This document shows positions 8,090 to 14,886 of a DNA stretch of 29,547 nt, piece by piece. This stretch comes from JAPUDQ01 sp964532145. GTDB lineage: Bacteria; Patescibacteriota; Saccharimonadia; Saccharimonadales; Saccharimonadaceae. A model generated the notes under the pieces. The model was not told the origin of the DNA, searched no databases, and saw only the letters and a program-made list of their open reading frames with translations. Positions within the stretch are counted from its first letter, which is position 1. Each line of letters begins with the position of its first letter. The position numbers were made by a program, and so were the translations under genes. The stretch lies in the NCBI GenBank assembly GCA_964532145.1, contig CAZHGM010000008.1, positions 1 to 29,547 of the forward strand, in the 5' to 3' direction.

Positions 8090-11000
8090 TCATCCACCGT
8101 TCGAATTTGAGGACGGTGTAGTGTTGAGTGTCTCGTCAGCATGATGAATATTACCACGTAAGTCGATAAATATCTCATCAGTAAGGTCAGCATCTGATGA
8201 CTTATTGATCTTTAGTATCGTCTCCTCTTGCTTGCTTTGTTGCTGCTGCTCTTCATCATCGTGAACAGTATGAGCAACTCGCTCCAGCGCAGACTCGAGC
8301 GCCTGATGGTCCTCCGGGCGAGACTGTGCACTTGAAGCCTCATGACCGCCAAAGGATACATTTTCCCCTAGCCCATTTTTCTGAAGGTCATGGAGACGTC
8401 TGTCATGGATCACTGGGAGGGGCTTCGGCTTCGCCAGCGTAAATGCGGCCTGGTCATCAAGGCTATCTTTAATCTCCTTCCCCCGTGGAGGCAGTACAGC
8501 TTGCGGGGATTGCGTAACAGACGACTGAGAGGAGACAGTTGGAGATGGGTCATATACGTTGCTTACAGTCGTATTCCGAGGAGAAGCTTTCGGCATTGGC
8601 ATATTCACTGATGGATGAGAACGTACCGATTGATCAGCGGATCCTGGAATGGTTTTAAGAGGCGTCGATGAGTCCTGAGGCGTTTTTAGTTGTTGTCGCT
8701 TGGCAAGCCACTCATCAAGGAAGGATGAGCCACTGCTCTTTGGTTTGGCCGGGCTGGTGCCTTGCGTCGATAGGAGCTCTTTCTTGCGCTTATCACGTGC
8801 CTCATCACCTGATCGAAGACGGGCAAATATCTCTCGCTCCACTTCGGGTCGTGAACGGCCAAATTTAGCAGCCGACAACCGCTTCAATGCATCAGCCAAC
8901 TGGGGGTTCGGTGTCCCGAGCGGAGGAATAAGTGACATGCTAAACGGAGCTGACGGCACATTATTTATCATGACGCTCGTGATTGTTTCGTAGTTTGGCA
9001 ACCGAGTGAGGTCTTCGGCGTCAAAAGCTGGTGCAAAACGCTTCACCATTAATTCAGCATCCGTCGTACCAATCCGTCCGCTAATAATCGTACCGACATT
9101 ACCGATGATTGCTTCCCTAATCTTATCCGTCAACTGCGTCATAAACTGGTTTGCTAGGATAAGGTTCAGACGGTACTTTCTCGCCTCAGACAAGATGGAT
9201 TCGAAGCTATCAGTAGCAAAATTCTGGAACTCATCAACGTAAAGTGCGAAGTCCTCTCGTTGCTCTTCGGGTATATCCGCCCGCCCCATTGCTGCTGCTT
9301 GAAATTTCATTACAAAAATCATTCCAAGGAGCTGCGAATTAAGCTCTCCCGTCTTACCCTTACTGAGGTTCACCAGCAGGATCTTCTTGTTATCCATGAT
9401 ATCTCGAAGATTAAAGCCGGATTTTGTCTGACCAATAATATTTCGCATCATTTCATTACTCAAAAATGCGCCGAATTTACTAACAAACCATCCGAGTACC
9501 TCTGACTTATGATAGTCACTCGTCTGGGCCATTTCTTTATTCCAAAAATCCAGCACCGTCTGATCCGTGATGTACTGCATCTTCTCTTTTGCAAACTCGT
9601 TGTCGTTGAAAACCTGTGGAATATCGATAAAACTCGATCCTTTTGGATCACTCATGATGGTAAGAGCAGCGTTTCGAAACCAATGCTCATAACGAGGGCC
9701 GATAATTCCGGTGTGCCCTGGGTCGTACAGCCGATACAGCATCGCGATTGCTTCCTGAACAAGAAAATCTCGCTGGTCGGGGCTGTCAAATTCGAAGAGG
9801 TTAAGGCCAACTGGATTCGACATATCGCCAGGGTTAAAATATATTACATCTTCAACACGTTCCTTTGGTACCATCCCCATAAGTGCTTCTGCCGAGTCGC
9901 CATGGGGGTCGATAAATGCAAAGCCTTTACCGTCAAGCATGTCTTGCAGCGCAAGGTTTTCGAGCAATTTTGATTTACCAGTACCAGTCTGCCCAATGAT
10001 GTATGTGTGTCTACGACGGTCATTAGTGCCTAGCCGGATCTCTTTCTTTACCCCTCGAAATACGTTATAGCCAAGCAAAAAGCCCTCATCAAGCGACTGA
10101 TACGGTCCATCTACCTGCTTTGTTGCTTGGCGCTGCACCTGTGAGGTCGGGATATTTTTTTGGTCGGGTAGGTGAAATAATGTAGCCATTTCCACACTGT
10201 TGAGAATATTACTGCGCACAGATTGCGGGAAAAACCTAAAAATGAAGGCCGTTACAAACTCTTCAACATTTTTCGTGGTAGCAAATGCAAATCCGTTCTT
10301 GCCGGGTGCATCGAAGAGGGAGAATGCTGACACGACATTTTTCATAAGTACCTGGGCACGAGCTGACATGTTCGACGAGGCCACCACACGGATGAGTACT
10401 TCGTACCCAGGATGGCGAGTCTTCTCTTCAATCGCATCGACAGTCGCCTGCTCAATGCTCGTCAATTGCTTGTCTTCCGGCTTTACCTCTTTTGCCTCCG
10501 GAGCTTTCCATAGCGCTTCAAGTAAATCACGTGGCAATGACCCTTTATTTGACAGCACTCCAGACTTGCTGCCTTTATCTTTTCTGATCTTGTTTGCAGT
10601 AAATACAACGTTTTTCTCCCACCCATCTGGTGCAGGACGAAAAAGAATCTGAATTCCGACACCATCATCGCGATTCGCAGCAGATAGTGCATTAAGGATT
10701 GCGCGCATCGCATCACGCTTACTCTCCTGATACGTCCCGATCGGATACGCATAAGACTTTTTTAATGTGAATTCACCACCTATCGTACCGCTCACTTTCC
10801 CGACTTTACTAAACAAGTTGTGTTCTTCGACTTCTTCCAGTCGCGCTGCAGGGTAGGCTGCGGCAACCGCTTGCTGTACAACATCGATAAGCACGTGCGG
10901 AACCGCAACGTAATAATGCACAAGCCCCTTGCTTGCAATAATCTCAAACGCGATATGTCGCTGACCATATACTTTTGTTTTAAATCCCTTGGTTGCAGTA

Positions 11001-11248
11001 CTCGCAATGATGTTATACATAACTTGCGCCTGAGAAAGCGCCTCATCAGTAATGTCACGCTCATCCCGCCCGCCAGTCTCGATATCGTCACTTGGCGGAG
11101 GCAAGTGTATTATGAACGGTACCATTTTCAGCCCCCGTTCGTAGTTTTTTGCCTCACGCACAATTCGCCGATACTGGTTGTAAGCAATAGCAATGAACCC
11201 CCCGAGAACGACGCTAGTCACGACAACACCGAATACGATCTCCCCCAC
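8090..11248 (-). CDS. VirD4/TraG-like (HerA-FtsK superfamily) membrane-anchored DNA-transfer ATPase
   Basis: A 1052-aa protein. One N-terminal transmembrane segment (~4-22) is followed by a ~390-residue cytoplasmic region. The P-loop domain has Walker A IIGQTGTGKS (~417-426), FIDPHGD shortly after, and Walker B FALYVDEFQNF (~665-675). An arginine-finger/helicase-like region follows (QFMTQLTDKIREAI). The last ~250 residues are low-complexity, rich in Ser, Pro and Gln, with a conserved-looking tip. The architecture matches type IV secretion coupling proteins of the HerA/VirD4/TraC superfamily, here much enlarged. It is probably transcribed after the Pro-rich gene at 11253, 4 bp upstream. In this lineage such genes accompany type IV pili or T4SS-like machinery; the substrate (DNA or protein) cannot be told. 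Confidence 0.85.
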   Translation of the reverse strand: MGEIVFGVVVTSVVLGGFIAIAYNQYRRIVREAKNYERGLKMVPFIIHLPPPSDDIETGGRDERDITDEALSQAQVMYNIIASTATKGFKTKVYGQRHIAFEIIASKGLVHYYVAVPHVLIDVVQQAVAAAYPAARLEEVEEHNLFSKVGKVSGTIGGEFTLKKSYAYPIGTYQESKRDAMRAILNALSAANRDDGVGIQILFRPAPDGWEKNVVFTANKIRKDKGSKSGVLSNKGSLPRDLLEALWKAPEAKEVKPEDKQLTSIEQATVDAIEEKTRHPGYEVLIRVVASSNMSARAQVLMKNVVSAFSLFDAPGKNGFAFATTKNVEEFVTAFIFRFFPQSVRSNILNSVEMATLFHLPDQKNIPTSQVQRQATKQVDGPYQSLDEGFLLGYNVFRGVKKEIRLGTNDRRRHTYIIGQTGTGKSKLLENLALQDMLDGKGFAFIDPHGDSAEALMGMVPKERVEDVIYFNPGDMSNPVGLNLFEFDSPDQRDFLVQEAIAMLYRLYDPGHTGIIGPRYEHWFRNAALTIMSDPKGSSFIDIPQVFNDNEFAKEKMQYITDQTVLDFWNKEMAQTSDYHKSEVLGWFVSKFGAFLSNEMMRNIIGQTKSGFNLRDIMDNKKILLVNLSKGKTGELNSQLLGMIFVMKFQAAAMGRADIPEEQREDFALYVDEFQNFATDSFESILSEARKYRLNLILANQFMTQLTDKIREAIIGNVGTIISGRIGTTDAELMVKRFAPAFDAEDLTRLPNYETITSVMINNVPSAPFSMSLIPPLGTPNPQLADALKRLSAAKFGRSRPEVEREIFARLRSGDEARDKRKKELLSTQGTSPAKPKSSGSSFLDEWLAKRQQLKTPQDSSTPLKTIPGSADQSVRSHPSVNMPMPKASPRNTTVSNVYDPSPTVSSQSSVTQSPQAVLPPRGKEIKDSLDDQAAFTLAKPKPLPVIHDRRLHDLQKNGLGENVSFGGHEASSAQSRPEDHQALESALERVAHTVHDDEEQQQQSKQEETILKINKSSDADLTDEIFIDLRGNIHHADETLNTTPSSNSNGG

Positions 11249-11252
11249 TCTG

Positions 11253-11678
11253 TTATTCCTCGCTCGGCAGTTTGATTACTTTACCGTAACGTTTGTGTAA
11301 ATAATCTGCTTGCAGCTGGCTTATGGCCCTTTCCTGCGCATGCGGATCATGCTTTGTTTCGGAGATGACGCGTTTTGCCCTTTCTACCCACTCCTTTTCA
11401 ATAAGATCTTCATCCGCCGCCACCAACGGAGTTGCGGGGTCAGGCTGTGTCTGCTGCGTCGTAGCTGTTATTGGATCAGCACTAGGAATAGTGATGGCTG
11501 GCATCGGCGGGGCAGATTGCGATGGTCCTCGAGATACTTCTTGAGGTGCTGGCCGCTCTGGAGTTTGGTTAAATTTCTCCCGATTACCCGGCGATCCAAT
11601 TTCAGGCCCAAAAGGGCCCAGAGGGGCAGGAGGACCTATCTCAGGCGATCCATGAGGCGTCGGTAACGTTGGCTCCAT
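11253..11678 (-). CDS. Proline-rich small protein with conserved-looking C-terminal helix
   Basis: A 141-aa protein of unknown function. Residues 1-85 are a Pro/Gly/Ser/Thr-rich disordered stretch. Residues ~88-141 are charged and predicted helical (EKEWVERAKRVISETKHDPH...), ending in a basic YGKVIKLPSEE tail. It has no transmembrane segment or signal peptide. It lies 4 bp upstream of the VirD4-like gene on the same strand, suggesting an accessory or adaptor of that ATPase (inference). A -10 TATAAT with a preceding TGC (extended -10) sits only 8 nt before the ATG, so the message is likely leaderless; no SD is visible. Confidence 0.7.
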   Translation of the reverse strand: MEPTLPTPHGSPEIGPPAPLGPFGPEIGSPGNREKFNQTPERPAPQEVSRGPSQSAPPMPAITIPSADPITATTQQTQPDPATPLVAADEDLIEKEWVERAKRVISETKHDPHAQERAISQLQADYLHKRYGKVIKLPSEE

Positions 11679-11686
11679 ATAGTGAA

Positions 11687-11692
11687 ATTATA
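11687..11692 (-). promoter_or_regulatory. Extended -10 box of the Pro-rich/VirD4-like operon
   Basis: Minus strand TGC-TATAAT ends 8 nt before the ATG at 11678. No convincing -35 is seen. The start of transcription would fall at or next to the start codon. Confidence 0.5.
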
Positions 11693-11729
11693 GCACGCCT
11701 CCCCTTATTACGCCTATGGTTACCACGAG

Positions 11730-12095
11730 TTATGTCCGTCGATGAATGTAAAATATTACTAGCCCAACCAACACGACGATTAGGAAAATATCCAAAGTTC
11801 TCACTTGGTGAAGCGATTGCATGGCGAGAAGCCCCACAGGAATAAACGCCACCACGATACTGTAGTAGTATCGCCTTCTCAGTGAAAAAGATCCTTTTTC
11901 GCCCATCTCCCGCCATACGCCCACCAGCTGGAACACACCAAGCGTCAGAACGACGAAAAATATATACAATAACAAAAAAACGAGCAAGATACTCGATATG
12001 TTTTTCGTTGGATCAGTGCTATTCAAAAGTATAAATATCGCTGCAACGTTCAGCCCGATCCCACCAATAATAATATACGGATCCGATAATTTCAT
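11730..12095 (-). CDS. Small polytopic membrane protein, unknown function
   Basis: A 121-aa, strongly hydrophobic protein with four predicted membrane segments (~7-24, 34-58, 76-93, 99-117) and a basic loop (LRRRYYYS) between the second and third. No catalytic motif is seen. It lies upstream of the Pro-rich/VirD4-like pair on the same strand, with 51 bp between, so it could be part of the same membrane system. A -10-like TATAGT preceded by TGG lies 6 nt before the ATG, again suggesting a leaderless start. Confidence 0.65.
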   Translation of the reverse strand: MKLSDPYIIIGGIGLNVAAIFILLNSTDPTKNISSILLVFLLLYIFFVVLTLGVFQLVGVWREMGEKGSFSLRRRYYYSIVVAFIPVGLLAMQSLHQVRTLDIFLIVVLVGLVIFYIHRRT

Positions 12096-12101
12096 ACTTA
12101 C

Positions 12102-12107
12102 ACTATA
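12102..12107 (-). promoter_or_regulatory. Extended -10 box before the 121-aa membrane protein
   Basis: Minus strand TGG-TATAGT, 6 nt from the ATG at 12095. No -35 is recognisable. Confidence 0.4.
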
Positions 12108-12190
12108 CCACCCCTCTGATCATGAGTAGCGTGCCTCGGCGACAAACCAATATGTTATGATGACGACATCCGCCACTGTAAATAATTAAT

Positions 12191-12368
12191 AGGGCGCGTG
12201 CCAAGATAACAGTCTGTCGCCGAAGGCGATTTGACCGCTTCACCTCTCCACGCCGTTGGGCGTAAAGGGGCATGAAGTGCGATCAGTGCGGAGCAAGTGC
12301 TCGACGCATATGGGGCTGTTTAGCAGTACCAGCTGCAAAATGAGCTACTACTGCCGGTTCAACCCCAT
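12191..12368. ncRNA. Putative structured RNA, four consecutive hairpins
   Basis: This gene-free stretch folds into four adjacent helices. H1 is TCGCC(12217-12221)/GGCGA(12225-12229) with an outer GTC/GAC. H2 is CTTCA/TGAAG (12238-12242, 12273-12277) enclosing CCTC/GGGG and ACGCC/GGCGT. H3 is TGCG/CGCA (12287-12290, 12305-12308) enclosing GAGC/GCTC. H4 is ATGGGG/CCCCAT (12310-12315, 12363-12368) enclosing GCAGTA/TACTGC and AGCT/AGCT. No ORF of note is present. T-rich sequence follows on the plus strand, which favours that orientation, but the strand is undecided. It lacks the SRP tetraloop core and tmRNA or RNase P motifs. It could instead be a 5' element of the minus-strand gene at 12095. Confidence 0.4.
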
Positions 12369-12369
12369 G

Positions 12370-12620
12370 TACAAATGTTGCTATTTTATCTTTGATTTTT
12401 ATAAATGTTCGTGCTTTTTTGTTTTAAAGCTTACTACCTTTATAGCATATGCAATTTAATCGGTCAATAGCTTTAGTCATTGTCTCATTTCATAATTCGT
12501 TGTAATATTTTAATATTAGCATTCAGTAACTGAGTGATGAACCAATAGGACATAGTAAATTTTTAAAAAATAATGTTGTTTATATTACTATTAAAACTTC
12601 GTGTCTTCCCCCTCCCTTTG
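12370..12620. other. AT-rich gene-free block
   Basis: About 250 bp of strikingly AT-rich DNA with homopolymeric A and T runs and small palindromes, such as TAATATT/AATATTA near 12503. It stands out against the mixed-composition neighbours. No gene is seen. It separates two hairpin-rich tracts and could be a DNA-unwinding region, a promoter-dense spacer or simply eroded sequence. Confidence 0.45.
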
Positions 12621-12719
12621 GGCACGCGCATCGTCATACTCATGGCAATTATTGGACAAGGAACAAGGAGTGCTGCATGATTACTTCACTATCGCCCCCG
12701 TGTCTAGCAGAAGTTCAGA

Positions 12720-13063
12720 AGGACCTGCCTGCTGTGGTCCTACAAGTGCATAAAAAGGCGAGGCCCTATTGTGTGCATAATCCTGCCTTGGGTTTATGCA
12801 CACGGTCGGTAAGACCATCACGCAACGTACCTTCGATTTACGCTCCTCCATAAATCACAGGCGGGGTCAACCGACTCATGTACTACCACGTCACCAGGAT
12901 GACGCGAGCGACGCATAGTACTTCACGATCATATGTGAGGGTGGGCGGCTGGCCCATAAAAGAGTTGCTGCCCACTGGAGGGTTATATCCACACCTGGAC
13001 TGATGTGCTGTCACTGACCAAACACGCCTGATGCCTGAACAACACGAGCATAATCAAATGCTC
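12720..13063. ncRNA. Putative large structured RNA tract, seven helices
   Basis: There is no ORF, but helices are densely packed. They are AGGACC/GGTCCT (12720-12725, 12736-12741); a 10-bp GTGTGCATAA/TTATGCACAC (12771-12780, 12794-12803); GGTC/GACC (12804-12807, 12813-12816); and GATTTA/TAAATC (12835-12840, 12851-12856). GTACTA/TAGTAC (12880-12885, 12916-12921) encloses two further hairpins (GTCA/TGAC, GCG/CGC) as a three-way junction. GTGGGC/GCCCAC lies at 12941-12946 and 12970-12975, and GAGCAT/ATGCTC at 13046-13051 and 13058-13063. I recognise no known RNA family. Strand and ends are unresolved. Confidence 0.35.
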
Positions 13064-13076
13064 TCTTCTACAATAC

Positions 13077-13105
13077 TTTTCCACATGTAAAAAATGTGTG
13101 AAAAA
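13077..13105. promoter_or_regulatory. Inverted pair of DnaA-box-like sites
   Basis: TTTTCCACA (13077-13085, plus) and TTTTTCACA (13105-13097, minus) both fit the relaxed DnaA box TTWTNCACA. They face each other 11 bp apart and end 4 bp before a perfect -35. A further near match, ATATCCACA, is at 12985-12993. The pair could instead be an operator palindrome of an unknown regulator. Confidence 0.4.
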
Positions 13106-13109
13106 CCCG

Positions 13110-13138
13110 TTGACACAAGCGTTTTTCCGCGCTATATT
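13110..13138 (+). promoter_or_regulatory. Strong promoter of the 19-codon ORF
   Basis: Perfect -35 TTGACA (13110-13115), 17-bp spacer, -10 TATATT (13133-13138). The predicted start of transcription is only a few bases before the ATG at 13150. Confidence 0.75.
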
Positions 13139-13149
13139 AGAGGTAGCTT

Positions 13150-13209
13150 ATGAATACAAAACTTATTCATAAGTCGAAACGAAAACAAAAAATGTCAAAA
13201 CCAAAGTAG
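13150..13209 (+). CDS. 19-aa basic peptide, unknown
   Basis: The ORF MNTKLIHKSKRKQKMSKPK is very basic (9 Lys/Arg in 19). It sits between a consensus promoter (13110-13138) and a strong terminator (13211-13240), so it is the only coding capacity of a ~100-nt transcript. A GAGGT at 13140-13144 lies 5 nt before the ATG and could serve as an SD, though it overlaps the expected transcription start. It is either a real small nucleic-acid-binding or ribosomal-type peptide, or the transcript is a small RNA and the ORF is incidental. No family is recognised. Confidence 0.45.
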   Translation: MNTKLIHKSKRKQKMSKPK

Positions 13210-13210
13210 A

Positions 13211-13240
13211 AACGACCGTTCCTCGCAGGCGGTCGTTTTT
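13211..13240 (+). terminator. Rho-independent terminator
   Basis: AACGACCG/CGGTCGTT 8-bp stem (13211-13218, 13230-13237) with an 11-nt loop and a T run (TTTTT). It closes the 19-codon ORF transcript. On the other strand it also lies downstream of the GH5 gene. Confidence 0.85.
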
Positions 13241-13268
13241 CGTTGCAGTGAAAGTGTGACATGTCTTA

Positions 13269-14267
13269 TCAATCCAAGTATGATTGCGCTGTCTGCCAGT
13301 CCCATAGCCCACACCCAGGCGCCTTATACGTCCAGTAGGCATGAGCCCAGGCAGTATTCTCAAATGCTTGCTGCTGCGCAAAATAATACCGTCTTGCTTG
13401 AGCTCTCCGTTTCACTTCCACTCCACTATAAGCGTCACCTGGCAACGCAGCACTCCACTCACCTACCATAACAGGGATCTGCTTCGAAATATCGTCTACA
13501 AGCTCTTCCCACGTCTCAGAAGCCATTCTAATGTGCTGGTCAAGTGTCATTGCCTTGTCACGACGTGAAAAAACCTGATACAGATGAACGTCTAACACAA
13601 TTCTGTCGCCATAGCTTCTCCGTTTCAGGACTCTCGCGAGGCGCCGAGGGTGAAATGCGTCGCTGACGATTATCTTTACATCATCACCCAAGTGAACTGC
13701 AGCGGTCTCGTAGGCCGCGTCATAGTAGCTCAATAAACGCCGTAAACACCACCTGATATGCGGCTCATTAATAAGTTCGAAACCTAGTAATTGTGAATGT
13801 TGGCCGTACTTCTGCGACATGTATTTGACAGTAGAAAGCGCCCGAGACACATTATCGGCTTTATATAGCCTCACATCTCCCACTTGGCCACTATGATCAC
13901 GTCCGTTTTGCGAACCCTGCAAGCCATGAAAATCAAGTATAATACCGAGATCGTATTGTTTGGCCCACGTAAATGCTTTATCGATATAGTGCTCCCCGTC
14001 AATGAAGTCATCCTTCCCGTCGAACAGCCAGTATCCTATTGGGAGCCGAACGAAATCAAAACCTAGCTGCTTTATATCTTTGAAATCTTTCTCCGTGATA
14101 AATTTGTCTCGATGTTGCGTTAAGCGTTTTCTCGCCTCTGCAACCCCTAATTCTCGGGATAGCGCCAGCTCTCCGCCCCCCTCAACCCCCTTAAACAGCG
14201 CTGGCGTCATCCATCTCTCAGCAACAAGCCAGCCACCTACATTAATCCCCTTTAACGCTCGTTTCAT
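13269..14267 (-). CDS. GH5-family glucanase-like glycoside hydrolase (exo-beta-1,3-glucanase type)
   Basis: A 332-aa protein of the GH5 (clan GH-A) BglC/EXG type. The N-terminus has the exo-glucanase signature GINVGGWLVAERWMTPALF. The acid/base is Glu168 in LINEPH and the nucleophile is Glu270 in VGEWSA, with DVHLYQVF (226-233) supplying the conserved His/Tyr. Both catalytic glutamates are present, so it should be active in hydrolysing or transglycosylating a beta-glucan-like sugar. No signal peptide or transmembrane segment is seen, so it appears cytoplasmic, unlike most family members. It ends with TGA. It lies downstream of tmRNA, and a TATAAT at 14279-14284 could drive it. Confidence 0.85.
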   Translation of the reverse strand: MKRALKGINVGGWLVAERWMTPALFKGVEGGGELALSRELGVAEARKRLTQHRDKFITEKDFKDIKQLGFDFVRLPIGYWLFDGKDDFIDGEHYIDKAFTWAKQYDLGIILDFHGLQGSQNGRDHSGQVGDVRLYKADNVSRALSTVKYMSQKYGQHSQLLGFELINEPHIRWCLRRLLSYYDAAYETAAVHLGDDVKIIVSDAFHPRRLARVLKRRSYGDRIVLDVHLYQVFSRRDKAMTLDQHIRMASETWEELVDDISKQIPVMVGEWSAALPGDAYSGVEVKRRAQARRYYFAQQQAFENTAWAHAYWTYKAPGCGLWDWQTAQSYLD

Positions 14268-14282
14268 ATCTACATACCATTA

Positions 14283-14315
14283 TAAAACAAAAGCGGACCC
14301 TCTAGGGGGCCCCGG
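14283..14315 (-). terminator. tmRNA terminator
   Basis: Minus strand GG.CCC / GGG.CC hairpin (GGCCCCCTAGAGGGTCC) followed by GCTTTTGTTTT, ~30 nt after the CCA end of tmRNA. Confidence 0.6.
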
Positions 14316-14347
14316 ATGTACTACATACGGTAATCACGGTATAGCCG

Positions 14348-14739
14348 TGGTGGAGCTGCTGGGTATTGCACCCAGGTCCGCCCGGTAACCTATCATTCGT
14401 CTACAAGCATAGGCAATCCTACGTTCTCGGTACTACCTAAAGGGTTGCCAGAAAAGATAGTATTCGCTCTGTGAAGAGTTGTCATATATCAGTCTCACAG
14501 AACCTGATATATCATACCCTATAAATATGACATCTTGATCACCTATAGGATGTCAATGACAAGATGGCTACAGCGCTTAGGCTGCAACTGGCGCAAAGGC
14601 GAAGCTACGAACGCTCATCGCGTCCTTGACTACTGCCCATGCTTTTGCAATTGGGTTTGCAGATATGATACTGATACGTCAGTGGTCGGCTTGCAAAATG
14701 ATCTGTTAAATTCCGAACGTCGAAAGCTGTTTCAGCCCC
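14348..14739 (-). ncRNA. ssrA: tmRNA (transfer-messenger RNA)
   Basis: Minus strand RNA of 392 nt. The 5' GGGGCTG pairs with the 3' CAGCTCC of the tRNA-like domain, which ends in encoded CCA (14350-14348). The T-arm and acceptor region read GGACCTGGGTGCAATACCCAG. The resume codon follows GTAGTC at 14627. The reading frame is AAG GAC GCG ATG AGC ... GCA GCC TAA, giving the tag (A)KDAMSVRSFAFAPVAA, with stop at 14579-14577. The hydrophobic ...APVAA end fits a ClpXP-type degron. The RNA rescues stalled ribosomes together with SmpB (not in this window). Confidence 0.95.
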
Positions 14740-14750
14740 ACGTGTCCTAC

Positions 14751-14778
14751 ATTATAGCATAAACAGAAAAAATCTCAA
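14751..14778 (-). promoter_or_regulatory. tmRNA promoter
   Basis: -35 TTGAGA (14778-14773), 16-bp spacer, TGC-extended -10 TATAAT (14756-14751). The mature 5' end is ~11 nt downstream. Confidence 0.8.
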
Positions 14779-14849
14779 AGAATGTGCGCCTTTATGTTGG
14801 CGTTGGTAGAACTATTCACTTGCAACGCTACAGGTTATCACACTTAAGG

Positions 14850-14879
14850 TTGCACTCGCCGCTACATCCGGAGCATACT
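14850..14879 (+). promoter_or_regulatory. Putative comM promoter
   Basis: -35 TTGCAC (14850-14855), 18-bp spacer, -10 CATACT (14874-14879), then 7 nt to the ATG. There is no SD, so the mRNA is probably leaderless. Confidence 0.4.
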
Positions 14880-14886
14880 GTTAGAC

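Noticed and set aside
8097..8126. CACCGT/ACGGTG hairpin at the end of the VirD4-like gene as a terminator
   Set aside because: It has a long loop, no T run and lies within the coding region; I could not support it.
12191..13063. SRP RNA identity for the hairpin-rich interval
   Set aside because: The conserved SRP core (GGAA-type tetraloop with AGCAGCC) is not found on either strand.
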